A stretch of DNA of 64,000 bases from Caenorhabditis elegans (taxonomy: Eukaryota > Nematoda > Chromadorea > Rhabditida > Rhabditidae), in contig NC_003281.10 in the NCBI RefSeq assembly GCF_000002985.6, positions 12,834,001-12,898,000 of the forward strand, in the 5' to 3' direction. Below, piece by piece: positions 34,160 through 44,657 of this stretch. Under the pieces are notes generated by a model that was not told where the DNA came from, searched no databases, and worked only from the letters and a program-made list of their open reading frames with translations. How positions within the stretch are numbered: the first letter of the stretch is position 1; the number at the start of each line of letters is the position of its first letter. Position numbers and translations under genes: made by a program.

Positions 34160-34670
34160 GCGCGTTAGGTGCGATAGTCCTTGTAAAGTAAAAAGATTGA
34201 ACCAAAAAGTTGAACAGTTAGAAATTTAAATTTTCGAAGCTTTACCCGAATTCCCAATTTGTTTCAGTTTATGGTAAAACCTTTCACTAAACTCATGCCA
34301 CTGTGAACTGTTGGGAAGATCCCACCGAATCCTACAATGTAACAATCACTGTAAAGCAAAAAGAGTGAACCCAAAATTTGAACTGTTTTTTCAAAAACTG
34401 GAGATATTTTAATTCTCGCAGTTTTTCTCAATTTTCCAATTTGTTTTTCAGTTCATGGTAAACACATTTTACTAAACTCATGCCGTCGTAGACAGTTGGA
34501 CAAGTCCACAGAATCTACAATGTAACAATCACTGTAAAGCAAAAAGAGTGAACCCAAAATTTGAACTGTTTTTTCAAAAACTGGAGATATTTTAATTCTC
34601 GCAGTTTTTCCCAATTTTTCAATTTGTTTCAGTTCATGGAACAACCTTTTTTACTAACAATGTACAAAAG
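34160..34670. repeat. Tandem repeat of about 181 bp
   Basis: The segment 'CAATGTAACAATCACTGTAA AGCAAAAAGAGTG' begins at 34337 and again at 34518 (181 bp apart), with near-identical following sequence; a diverged first unit begins near 34170. About 2.7 units in total. Confidence 0.88.
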
Positions 34671-34679
34671 AAGAAGAGG

Positions 34680-35110
34680 GGCAGACAGCTCAGTCGGTAG
34701 TGGTGGCCGCTAGCAATCTTGAGGCCATGAGATCAAGATTGGATCAAGATCTATCATGAGATCAAGATCTATTGGGAAGTAGAGTAATCAACGACTGGAC
34801 TATCGGCCATATTCCCCGGCTAGGACGTGGCTTAAATTACAGCCCAGTGGGATCATCACCAGGCAATGTACCTGACTCCCAGATCCGCAGTGCATAGCAC
34901 TTGAAGAACGGATTGTCCTTTTAATCTTTCAAAAAGAATCGAAGGATCTCCCGTGTGGTTGTGGGGACAATGAGAGGGAGGCTTAGATCACCACCTAACC
35001 TGTGGTAGATCGCAGCCCTATCCACAAAGAAAATCTGTGGACGTCCTCAAAGAAGGCCGCCCGTGCCCTCGGACTGGCCAACAAACTTAAAGGGTGGAGA
35101 GGAACACTAA
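34680..35110 (+). mobile_element. tRNA-derived SINE-like sequence
   Basis: The segment from about 34684 reads like a decayed tRNA: 'CAGCTCAGTCGGTAGTGG' resembles a D-arm/A box, 'GCTAGCAATCTTGAGG' an anticodon arm, and 'GAGATCAAGATT' a degraded T-arm/B box. About 350 bp of unrelated body follows. I infer a SINE head; I cannot see a clear tail or target duplication. It may instead be a tRNA fragment within another repeat. Confidence 0.5.
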
Positions 35111-35154
35111 TGACGAGCGACTGAAAATGGCGCTAGCGTCACGTTTTCGCACAT

Positions 35155-35560
35155 TAACAACAAAGAAGCCCACGGCCCGAAAAAAGCCCAAGCAGCCCAC
35201 GGCTTAAATTGCAGACCAATTACCATACTACGAGTGCTCCTTTTCGCTCCATGAGTCGTCGCCGCTGTCGTCCTTCCGTCCAACCTTCGTCCAACAGTCC
35301 CTCCGTCCATCCGTTCAATCAATTTTTGCTGGAGTATCTAACGCATCTGAAATTGAAAAATATTAATATTTGATTTCAAAAGCCCACGGCCCAAGAGAAG
35401 CCCGAGAAGCCCAAGAAGTCCACGGCTTAAATTGCAGACCAATTACCTTCCTATGAGTGCTCCTTTTTGCTCCATGTGTCATCGTCGATGCCACCCATCC
35501 GTCCCGTGCTGGAGGATCCAACGCGTCTGAAATTGAAAAATATTATTTATATTTTACTTT
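35155..35560. repeat. Two tandem copies of a segment of about 220 bp
   Basis: 'GGCTTAAATTGCAGACCAATT' occurs at about 35202 and 35424, followed in both by 'GAGTGCTCCTTTT(C/T)GCTCCATG' and later 'CTGAAATTGAAAAATATTA'. This is a two-unit tandem duplication. It may be part of the same composite element as 34680-35110, which also contains GGCTTAAATTACAG. Confidence 0.8.
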
Positions 35561-35739
35561 TTTAAAGCAAAAATGGAAGACGCATAGCAGAAAAAAATCA
35601 ATCAATATTTTGAAAAACGGGGAAAAATGCCCAGAAAATTTTACAATTTCTCTAGCCAGAAAAAAATTGGAAATTGTTATTGTTTTAAACTACAGTAATC
35701 CTACAAAATTCCTACAGTACTATTACGGGAGCACTACAA

Positions 35740-36330
35740 AATTTTGAGAATGCGTATTGTGCAACATTTATGACGCGCAAAATATCTCGTAACGAAAACT
35801 ACAGTAATTATTTAAATGACTACTGTAGCATTTGTGTCGATTCACGGGCTCAATTTTCGTAATGTTATAAACACGTGTGCGCCTTCAAATAAAAAACAAC
35901 ATTTTGTTGACGCGTTTTAAAACATCGAAAAAAATTGAAAGAAACAAAAGTTTGTAACTACAGTACTCCTTAAAGGCGCACACCTTTTCGCTTCTCAGAA
36001 AAACTTGCGTCGTTTCGAAACCCTATACTTTAATCTTAAAATCGATAAAAACGCGAAGTTTTGCGGTGAAACATTTGTCAACGTGCAACTCGAAAAGAAA
36101 AAATCACGAAAAATCAGAAAATCCATTCTGTGAGAAAAAAAAAACAGCCGTACTCCAAGCCACCCATTGGAAAAAATGACAAAAAATGCAAAACAATTCC
36201 TCACCTGAACAGAGAAAAAATGTCGCGTTGAATGAGAGAGTGGGACGAAAAAGGAGTAGATCAAAAAATAAATGTTTGTGGCAGGTCTGGAATCTTTCGA
36301 ATACTCGTTTTAAAATCATTTTAAACACTT
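35740..36330. repeat. Dispersed GCGCAAAATATCTCGTA and AAAGGCGCACA repeats
   Basis: A copy of the 'GACGCGCAAAATATCTCGTA ACG...CTACAGTAATTATTTAAATG' repeat lies at 35765-35850, and a fragment of the 'CTTTAAAGGCGCACA' repeat at 35965-36020. The latter family makes the 200-bp tandem array at 54 kb. Confidence 0.75.
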
Positions 36331-36776
36331 TTAAATCATTAAAATTAGATTTTAATTAATCAATTTATTAAAATATCAGTTGTGGTAAAATTTAACTGCG
36401 CCATCTGATAAACTGATTTAAGATTGTATTCGCTGCCGCTGAATTAAATGTTTTGCGCGTCAATTAAAATGCCTTGTACGCGAATGCGCGTCGCCTGCAA
36501 ACACAAACAAAATGCTCCTAAAACTGGCTATTCTTGCCAAAATCTTCGACTGCGTTGAGATGATTTCGGCGTTTCTTTTTTTTGCGAAAATTCGGTCATG
36601 TAGAAAGTGTAGAAATACTTTGCTAAATATTTTTGATATTTTAGTCGAAAAATTGTATCAAAGAAAATGACCGAATTTTCCCAAAAAAAAGCGGCTGAGC
36701 GAGAGGAAACCCTTTTGGGATGTTTTTTTTTCTTTGAGACTCAAAAATTTCTTTTCAAAAAAAGACAACTTCTTGT

Positions 36777-37034
36777 AATTTTTGAGAATGCGTATTGAAC
36801 AACATATCCGACGCGCAAAATATCTTGTAGCAAAAACTACAGTAATATGACTACTGTAGTGTCGATTTACGGACCCGGATTTTTGAATTGTTTGAATAGT
36901 GATAGAAGAAAATTAAATATCGCTGTCACTATTTAAAAATAAATTCAATTCGAAAATCGAGCCCGTAAATCGACAAGAATTTTCGCTACGAGATATTTTG
37001 CGGGTCAGTTATGTTGTTCAATAAGCATTCTCAA
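36777..37034. repeat. Foldback element of about 258 bp
   Basis: The outer arms 'TTGAGAATGCGTATTGAACAA' and 'TTGTTCAATAAGCATTCTCAA' are near-perfect reverse complements. The inner arms carry GCGCAAAATATCTTGTAGC against GCTACGAGATATTTTGCGG. No coding capacity. Copies or half-copies occur at 35.77, 52.8, 56.05, 56.45 and 56.75 kb. Confidence 0.88.
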
Positions 37035-37517
37035 TATTTAACCATCTTAATCATGAAACTTCAAAATCGGAAGAAAAAAGTATATTCTAATATTCAAAAA
37101 AATCTTCAGTCTTCCTCTTCTTTCCAGTCTGGCACGTGGAATGCGAGATGGAATAGTTTTGGGGGCACGCAGACATTATATCAAATCTCGATAGGCTAAA
37201 AATGGCGGGGAGTTGGAAGAGAAGAAGAATCTGGAAAAATATGAATGTGGGGGGCTATTGAAAAGAAAATGAGAATCATATTCATTAGAATAGTTGGGAA
37301 ACAACTAAACGGAAAATTGAACGATAATGGAATGCGAAATGTGGAAGTCGTCAGAAAACGTGAGATTAACGTGAACAAAATATGGATCTCCACGATTTCA
37401 CAAAAACATAATGGTGGGGCTAGCTTTGGAAAATAATGAACAATGTATAAAATTATTGAAGTTATATCGGTGTATTGAAGATCGTCTGGGATGGAACACA
37501 TGATGAAGGAGATCAGT

Positions 37518-40500
37518 CTATTGATTCGCTCCAACTCCGTCGTCGGCGGCGAGAGATCGGCGATAGTAGTCGTTGGAGGCACCTTGATAATCAGACGATC
37601 CTCTGTAGTACTTCCCGTGATTCTTATTCAGGAACACAATCAAATCGTGAACTCCAATCATGATGCGCTGAAAATTGATTTATTTTATTTTTGGAGCATG
37701 GGACTACGCTCAGTGGGGAAATTGCTTTAAAACACGCCTATGGTACCACAATGACCGAATATCATGATTAAAAAAATTCAAAAAAAAATTTCTAGATTTT
37801 ATATGATTTTTCGAAAATTGAAAAAATCTCAGTTTTCACCTAATTATTTTTGAATTACCGTCAATTGGATTTGTTCGATGGAGCGCGCTTGCATTATTTT
37901 CATTAATTAATTTTATTTTTTCTCGTTATTTGGCTGGTTTTCTTCATTTTCTATGCTTTTAAAAAGGACAAATGCGAAATGTTTGTTAAAAAGTAATTGA
38001 AAATGAGTAAAACTGTGAAATATACTAATCTCAGGCTTGTCGGAACTCAGAATATCACAGTTTTACGCATTTTCAATTACTTTTTAACAAACATTTCGCA
38101 TTTGTCCTATTTATTTCTTTCATTTTCCGAGGAAAAAACATAGAAAATGAAGAAAACCAGTCAAATAACGAGAAAAAATAAAATTAATTAATGAAAATAA
38201 TGCAAGCTCGCTCCATCGAACAAATCCAATTGACGGTAATTCAAAAATAATTAGGTGAAAACTGAGATTTTTCCAATTTTCAAAAAATCATATAAAATTT
38301 ATAAAATTTTTTTGAATTTTTTATCATGATATTCTGTCATTGTGGTCCCATAGGCGTGTTTTAAAGCAATTTCGGGCTCCTGAATTCACGGAAAATCGTT
38401 TTTTTTTGCTATTTTTTATTTATATTAATGTTGAGAAAAATGATACGCATTGAAAAAATGTAAATTTTGGAAATTTGGCCTCAAACTGGATCGAAACCGT
38501 CAGTTTTTCGATTTCAGGATCGTAAAATATTCAATTTTGTGGAGAAAACGCAGATTCACAAAAAAAAATTGATTTTTAAAATTAAACAAGGCAATTTCCC
38601 CATTTTTCAATTTTAAAAATCAATGTTTTGTGAATCTGCTTATTCCCTACAAAATGGGATTTTTTATGATCCTGAAATCGAGAAAATTGACGGTTTCGAT
38701 CCAATTTTCGGCCTAATTTTTCCAAATTTTACACCTTTTCGCCAAAAAAAAACAGATTCCGTGTGGAAACCAGATTCAGGAGACGCTCCAGGAGTTGAAC
38801 TTCGAACATACGTTAATAACATGATCATTCCATTGAGTGAGCTTCAGGTAGTCCGGGAGCTTTGCGAGCATTCTCAAGAAATGCACAATTCCGTACTCTT
38901 GAGATGGACGGAATCCACTATCCTGCAGGGCGGTCGGGTTTGTGATGTCGATTCCCTTCTCCATAGCTCGCTTTTTGACAAGGTCATTGTACTGTGGCCG
39001 CTCGAACTTATAGAGCAGTTGGTAGCTGGAACTAAACAATTCATCCTTACATCGTAACTGTTTCAAGTGGGATTGGGGCGACTATTCTACGAAGCGGAGG
39101 GCATTATGTGTACTCACTGCTACTTTTATCGAACGAGGGACGAGGAAAAGCGGTTTCTAGGCCATGGCCGAGGGGCCGACAAGACTTAGCGGCAATTTAT
39201 CTTGCTTTGTTTTCCGCGTGTTTTCTTTTGTTTTTCAAAAAAATTTTCCGTTTTTTCTTATTAAAACTAAATAAAAGATAAATAAATATTTTTGTAGATG
39301 CCAAAACAATTTCCAGGTGAAAAAATTGTGTATTCAGTCGGCAAGAAGCGGTGAAAGTGGTCAATGTTATATGATGGATTACGGTAATACTAAACCTAAT
39401 CGTTTTTCTGAAACATGGCATTTATTCTGCTTAGAGACTGAAACTATTCGATTTTCATAACGAGACCGCTCAAAAAGTTCTGAGATTTTTGCACAAAAAG
39501 TTGAATTTTGAAAATCTCAAATCTTTTTCAGCGGTCTCGTTATGATGAAAATCGGGTAGTTTCAGTCTCTAAGCAGAATATATACCATGTTTCAGAAAAG
39601 GTTTAGATTTAGTATTCCCGTAATCCATCATATAACATTGAGCACTTTCACCGCTACTTGCCGACTGAATACATAATTTTTTCACTTGGAAATTGTTTTG
39701 GCATCTGCAAAAATATTTATTTATCTTTTATTTAGTTTTAATAAGAAAAAAACGGGAAAAGTCTATGAAAAATTAAAGAAAACACGCGGAAAACAAAGCA
39801 AGATAAATGGCCGCTGAAACTTGTCGGCCCCTCGGCCATGGGCTAGAAACCGCTTTTCCTCGTCCCTCGTTCGAAAAAAGTTGCAGTGGTACTAAACATT
39901 GGGCTACGTGCAATTTGCATGCATCTGTTTAACATATTCGAATTAACCAACCCCAAAGTGACATTAAAATAGTCGACGAGTCCACGCGCGGTGCAAATCA
40001 GAGCCAAATTCGTGATTTTTATATCAGCTTCCTCGTATTCGATGAGCAGATCATCGACCGTTCTCATTTGCTCATTACTGACCGGAATGGTTTTGATGTA
40101 CTGAAAATGTTGGATTTGAAAATCGGAAAAAATGATATTTTAATTTTTTTTATGCTTACGTCCTCGATGATTTGATCAACTGAATACTCGTGTGGCACGA
40201 TGTTTATGAAATAACGGCAGACAAGATCGTAGTCATCGATCAGGATCTTTCTCAGTGGCTTCGGAAGCTCGACCTTCATATCGTCGGCGGTCATAACCGG
40301 CGCAATTGTCACCGATTTCGCCTTTTTTCCCTTCGACGTCCCCGGAGTGTCATCACGATCGTCTCGTGGTGCTTCAGCCGCAAGACTTTTCTTCTTCGGC
40401 TTCAATGCAGTTGTTGGCAGCTCTGCGTTGTGTTTCTCTGCATACTCCGAGGCTGTTCCCTTGAAAATGCGGTCTTTCTCCTCGCCGACTGGGATTTTCT

Positions 40501-40654
40501 CATCGTATCGATTGTTCCAGCCCTTGAAGTGAACGCAGTAGAGTTCCTTGCCATCGCTGTTGGTTTTGATATCAGTAATTTTGGCATCGTATGGTTTGCC
40601 TTTGTAGATGCACGCGACGTTCTCGCCGACTTCGAAGTTCTTCTTTGAAGACAT
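37518..40654 (-). CDS. mrg-1: MRG-1, MRG-domain chromatin protein
   Basis: Four exons: 40654-40160, 40100-39952, 39031-38812 and 37667-37518, joining to 337 residues. The ATG directly abuts a CCTTCAG trans-splice acceptor. Residues about 7-70 form an MRG-type chromo barrel (aromatic Y17, Y22, Y39, W46 and Y50 in the region that forms the methyl-lysine cage in MRG15). A basic, acidic and Ser-rich linker at 80-118 follows, then the MRG domain from about 122 to 320, including the 'SFPVSN'-like helix region and 'YGIVHFLRML'. The family reads H3K36 methylation and bridges acetyltransferase or Sin3-type complexes in the nucleus. In C. elegans MRG-1 is known to be required maternally for germline survival and germline gene repression on autosomes and X. 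It is divergent from spcs-2 (376 bp apart). Introns 2 and 3 (920 and 1144 bp) are mostly long foldbacks. Confidence 0.95.
37690..38372. repeat. Long foldback element (680 bp) in mrg-1 intron 3
   Basis: The ends 'AAATTGCTTTAAAACACGCC' and 'GGCGTGTTTTAAAGCAATTT' are reverse complements, and the arms pair through 'CAATTGGATTTGTTCGATGG' to the centre near 38040, over about 320 bp each. A second copy with the same termini lies at 51715-52392 in unc-71. It has no coding capacity and is probably a MITE. Confidence 0.92.
38460..38732. repeat. Second foldback in mrg-1 intron 3
   Basis: The arms 'GGATCGAAACCGTCA' and 'TGACGGTTTCGATCC' (and 'GATTTCAGGATC' against 'GATCCTGAAATC') pair over about 110 bp. 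The centre near 38596 carries AAGGCAATTTCCCC, matching the terminus of the neighbouring foldback, which suggests nested insertion. It ends about 80 bp from exon 3. Confidence 0.85.
39130..39877. repeat. Long foldback (about 750 bp) filling mrg-1 intron 2
   Basis: 'CGAGGGACGAGGAAAAGCGG' at the left pairs with 'CCGCTTTTCCTCGTCCCTCG' at the right, and the arms continue to a centre near 39505 ('GAACTTTTTGAGCGGTCTCG' region). It occupies about 80% of intron 2 (39032-39951) with no coding capacity. Confidence 0.92.
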
Positions 40655-41030
40655 CTGAAGGAATTAAAGAAATTAATCGATTAATTGGTGTTTTAAGCGA
40701 GTTTTAGCAGCAATTCTAGCCAATGATGTATATTTGAACGATTTTTAATCAAAAAATAGATTAAAAATATCGAAAATTCGATAAATTTATCGATAAAAAC
40801 AAAAAAAAAGCTTTTCTCAAAGCTCAACGGCATTTTCGCAATTCAAACCCCCCTGCGGCGCGGTTTTCTAAGCAAATGCAATAGCGCCGCGCACGAAAAA
40901 GTACGCAAACACCACGACGCAATAATGCAGACTTCCAATTTTGAGACGTCACCACTAGCTTTTTGCTCATTTCTTTTGGGTTTTTTTGGATTTCTATTCA
41001 ATTTTTATTCTCAAATATATTAATTTTCAG
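40655..41030. promoter_or_regulatory. Bidirectional promoter between mrg-1 and spcs-2
   Basis: Both genes start at the edges of this 376-bp segment, each directly after a trans-splice acceptor, so both outrons lie within it. The middle (40850-40920) is GC-rich for this region (GCGGCGCGGTTTT, GCGCCGCGCACG), unlike the flanks. Coordinated broad expression is an inference. Confidence 0.65.
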
Positions 41031-41627
41031 ATGACGGACGAGCCGGTGAAAGTTGTGAACAAATGGGACGGTCCAACAGTGAAGAATGCCCTTGATGAAG
41101 TCGTCAAAAAGGTTTGCTCTCCGAAACTCCAAAATTAAAATTAAAATTAAAATCTTTCGTTTCAGATTCTGAACGACAAAGTCGGATGGACGGAATCGCA
41201 TAATCTAATGAATCTGCGTCTTCTCATCTCATTCATCGGCGTCGCGTTCTCCGCGTTCGCCTGCGGCTACGACTACTACGAGCCGTTCCCAAAGTCGAAA
41301 ATCGTGCTCGCCGTGTGCTCGGTTTCCTACTTCATATGCATGGGAATTCTTCAAATGTATCAGTGGTACGTCGAGAAGGACTGCATCTACGAGGCCACCG
41401 AAGTCGACGGAAAACAATCGAGAAAATGGGCGTGGAGCTCGGAGATCAAGGCTCACGACGATAAGTACACGCTGTCGGCCGAGTTTAAGAAGGAAGGACG
41501 CTCTGGACAGGGAAAAATCACGAAATCTATCGGAGCTTATATCGATAACGATGGAGAGATCATCGTGCCACTTGTGAAGAAGGAGGTCGACGACTTGTAC
41601 AACCGCTTGATTCGTAGCGAACAATAA
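41031..41627 (+). CDS. spcs-2: Signal peptidase complex subunit 2 (SPC25)
   Basis: Two exons: 41031-41111 and 41166-41627, phase 0, 180 residues. The ATG directly follows TTTTCAG, a trans-splice acceptor. SPC25/SPCS2 is an accessory subunit of the ER signal peptidase, with two close transmembrane helices and cytosolic ends; it links the complex to the Sec61 translocon. The helices are visible at about 46-60 and 73-93, joined by a short luminal turn (YDYYEPFPKSK). A cytosolic domain follows with 'KWAWSSEIKAHDDKYTL' and ends in 'DLYNRLIRSEQ'. The length matches the family. It converges on the chromo-barrel gene with 239 bp between stops. In C. elegans this locus has also been called hpo-21 (from memory). 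Confidence 0.93.
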
Positions 41628-41866
41628 TTTATTTAATTTATCTGGTTTTCTTGGCCTAATTTATTTCCCCTTTTCTTCGCTTTTCATGGGTGCCCCTTTC
41701 TCTCTCCATCTATCCTGTTTCTTGTCTGTCAAAAGCTAATATTTCCAGCATTTTATACAATATGAACTTGTCAATTTCGGTAAGAATTCATTGTACAAAT
41801 AGCTTGAAAAGAACAATTAACAAACACAAAATTTTAGCAATTTAACAATTTATTAGCAGATCCCAT

Positions 41867-43577
41867 CTACTTCTTCATCTCGAGCATCTCTGCGTACTTC
41901 GCGGCCGAGCCCTTGAACAATCGACCCTGCTCCTCGCCGACTGGAATTTTCTCATCGTAACGGCTGTTCCATCCTTTGAAGTGAACGCAGTAAAAATCCT
42001 TCCCATCAGTGTCGGTTATGATGTCAACGATGTACGCGTCATATGGCTTTCCGTTCTGTGTGCACGTGACTTGCTCACCGATTATGAATTGTTCTCTACG
42101 TTTTCCGACTAGCCGCGGAGCGTTCTCTTTCGTCGCTTGAGGCTCTGTGGATTTTTCATGGTTTCTAGCGGACTGAAAATGCAAAATTTATTATTTAAAG
42201 CTTCAATATTCTCTGAGCAGTACCTTGCGCATTGTGACAACTGGAGCTCGGTAACCATCTGCTATCCCTTTAAAAATACGGTCTGTCTCCTCGCCGATTG
42301 GAATTTGCTCATCGTAACGATTGTTCCATCCTTTGAAGTGAATGCAGTAGCACTCCTTTCCATCCTTGTCGGGCTTGATGTCGGTGATGACCGCGTCATA
42401 TACTTTTCCCTTGTAGGTGCATGCGACTAGCTCGCCGATTACGAATCTTGTGCCAGCTGCATCATTTGTTGAGCTGCTCTCACCATCCTCGGCTCGGCTG
42501 CTGGCGGACTGAAAAAACATGAATTCAGTTATTTAAAATTCCAAGATTTTATGAGCAGTACCTTCGGAGCTGCGGATCCCTTCGCTTTACTGGCATCCTC
42601 CACAGGTTCAATTCGAGCTTTCTTCTGGCTCTTCAGCGCTTCATCTTCGGTCTCCTTAGCAACAGTCAATCTCTTCATTGCTCCAGTGGCCTCTACTGTC
42701 TTTCTCGAGGAATTGTGAGTAGTTAGCGGCGGCTCCACTTTCAGAGCACTTTGTGAAGATTCTTTGGCTTTTGCTTCAGGATCGGTGGCTTCAGAGTTGC
42801 TCTCACCAACTTTTTTAGCGGACTGAAAAAACATGAATTCAGTTATTTAAAGTTTCAAGATTTTGTTAAGCAGCACCTTGCGCATCGGAGCTGTAGACCC
42901 CTTCGCTTTACTTTCTTCGGCAGAATCTACTGGCTCAATTCGAGCTTTCTTCTGGACCGTTTCCTTCGGAGCTTCATCCTCAGTCTCCTGAGCAACAGTC
43001 AATCTCTTCATTGCTCCAGTGGCCTCTGTTGTGGTTCTCGAGGACTTGCGAGTAGTTAGCGGCGGATCCACTTTCAGAGCGTTCTGTGAAGATTCTTCGG
43101 CTTTTGCTTTAGGATCGGCGGCTTCTGAGCTGCTCTCATCAACTTTTTTAGCGGACTGAAAAAATATGAATTTATTTATTTAAAATCTAAAGATTTTATG
43201 AGCAGCACCTTGCGCATTGTGGCAGCTGGAGCTTTTGCAGCCTTCTCCGTTGCGCCTGAAGATGTTCCATTGGAATCTGCGGAAGATGAAGCTGTCTGCT
43301 TTTGCTTTCCAGCGACTACAGCCGTCACCACAGTCTTGTGGCTCTTCTTGTAATAATCCTCCACTGTCCCTTTGAAAATACGGTCTTTCTCCTCGCCGAT
43401 TACAATTTTCTCGTCATATCTACAATTCCATCCTTTGAAGTGAACGCAGTAACACTCTTTTCCCTCTCGATTATTCTCGATTCCGATAATTGTGGCGTCG
43501 TAGGGATGGGTCTTGTAGACACACGTGATGTCCTCGCCGATGGCGAAGTTTTGCTTTGGAGTACGATTAGGAGCCAT
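41867..43577 (-). CDS. cec-7: Triple MRG-type chromo-barrel protein (tentatively CEC-7)
   Basis: Five exons: 43577-43209, 43155-42877, 42822-42562, 42508-42224 and 42172-41867, all phase 0, 499 residues. The ATG directly follows TTTTTACAG. Exons 1, 4 and 5 each encode an MRG-type chromo barrel (about residues 10-75, 324-388 and 427-490), each with 'FKGWN.RYDE.I' and 'GEE..R.FKG', closely resembling MRG-1 next door. Exons 2 and 3 encode two copies of a Lys/Glu/Ser-rich linker (about 93 and 87 residues, each with 'EATGAMKRLTVA' and 'KKARIEPV'). There is no MRG domain, so it may read methylated histones without binding MRG partners. All four introns are 51-54 bp and similar in sequence, implying exon-plus-intron duplication. 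A poly(A) signal lies at 41854-41849. The symbol is from memory and not certain. Confidence 0.88.
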
Positions 43578-44011
43578 CTGTAAAAATTCGTTTTTTTTTA
43601 ATGAGGGAAAATTGGCGAAAAGAGTGGAGAAATGTGACGAAAATGGAAGAAATCTGATGGCGGGTGGAAGTTCTTCTCCAAAATATGGAAATATATTTTA
43701 TTATTTTGGAATTCAAGTTTTAGAAAGAAAACTGTGCTTTTAAATCACAAAATTATAGGTTAAATTACGGGAAAATTTAAAAAAGCGCGGAAGAAACTGC
43801 TGAAAATCACTAAAATCAAGAGGAAAATCTTCCTGAAATTTCTCTAACTTATCTGATCTTTTGCGAGTTTTACAGCGCGATTTTTAGGGAATTTGTGCGG
43901 ATTTCTGTATTTTTCAGAAGTTTAAGTTAATTAAATGAGTAAAAACTACTAGAAATTTGGGAAAACTGCTGAAAATCACTAAAATTAAAATGAAAAGCGT
44001 TCGAAAAAACG

Positions 44012-44385
44012 AGGCCCCACGAAAAGGGGAGCAGAACGAAAAGGGGAACTGCAAAAAAGGGATCTGCGAAAAGGGGAGATACGAAAAGGGGAGATACGAA
44101 AAGGGGAGCAACGAAAAGGGGATCTGGCACTGTGCCAAACGCTATTTTTATCGAAGAAAACGATACAACGATGCTCCGATGTTACGCGTCGCGTGTTGTT
44201 AAGCGTATCTTCTAGAAGAAAATTTCAAAAATCAACGTGCGTTGCGTGAGAAAAATTGCGTTTTGTGCGTTTGGCACAGTGCCAGCTCCCCTTTTCGTAT
44301 CTCCCCTTTTCGTATCTCCCCTTTTCGCAGATCCCCTTTTTGCAGATCCCCTTTTCGTTCTGCTCCCCTTTTCGTAGGGCTTCCC
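44012..44385. repeat. Inverted 15-bp minisatellite (CGAAAAGGGGAGATA)
   Basis: The left arm is tandem CGAAAAGGGGAGATA-type units, and the right arm is the same in reverse complement (TATCTCCCCTTTTCG). The centre is flanked by GGCACTGTGCCAAACGC and GCGTTTGGCACAGTGCC. The left arm is G-rich on the plus strand and the right arm is C-rich. Confidence 0.92.
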
Positions 44386-44404
44386 AAAACAGGATGCAGG
44401 GACG

Positions 44405-44540
44405 GGACCTTTTCGCAACCACCGCACACTTTTTTCGCAAGCCTCGCACGTTTTTTCTTTTGAAAAAATGCAACAATATCATGGAAAAAACGTGCGAGGC
44501 TTGCGAAAAAAGTGTGCGGTGGTTGCGAAATAGGCCCCGC
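44405..44540. repeat. Short foldback with near-perfect arms
   Basis: 'TTCGCAACCACCGCACACTT' at 44409 pairs with 'AAGTGTGCGGTGGTTGCGAA' ending at 44529. The arms are about 50 bp and nearly identical, the loop about 25 bp. Confidence 0.9.
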
Positions 44541-44657
44541 CCCTACTCACGCGTGGCCACGTGGCACACGTGGCACACGTAGCGATTGAAATAAACAAAT
44601 TATAACTTAAATTAGTTTGTGAAATCGGTTTCTCTCCGACACACGCGTCACACAAAA

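Larger units (their letters stand above)
43578..44657. promoter_or_regulatory. Divergent intergenic region with palindromic minisatellite
   Basis: This lies between the starts of the chromo-barrel gene and the plus-strand membrane gene. It must hold both promoters, but much of it (44012-44385 and 44405-44540) is foldback repeat. No core promoter motif stands out. Confidence 0.5.

Noticed and set aside
34680..34760. Functional tRNA gene
   Set aside because: A and B boxes are only loosely matched, the T-arm lacks GTTCRA, and acceptor ends do not pair. More like a decayed SINE head.
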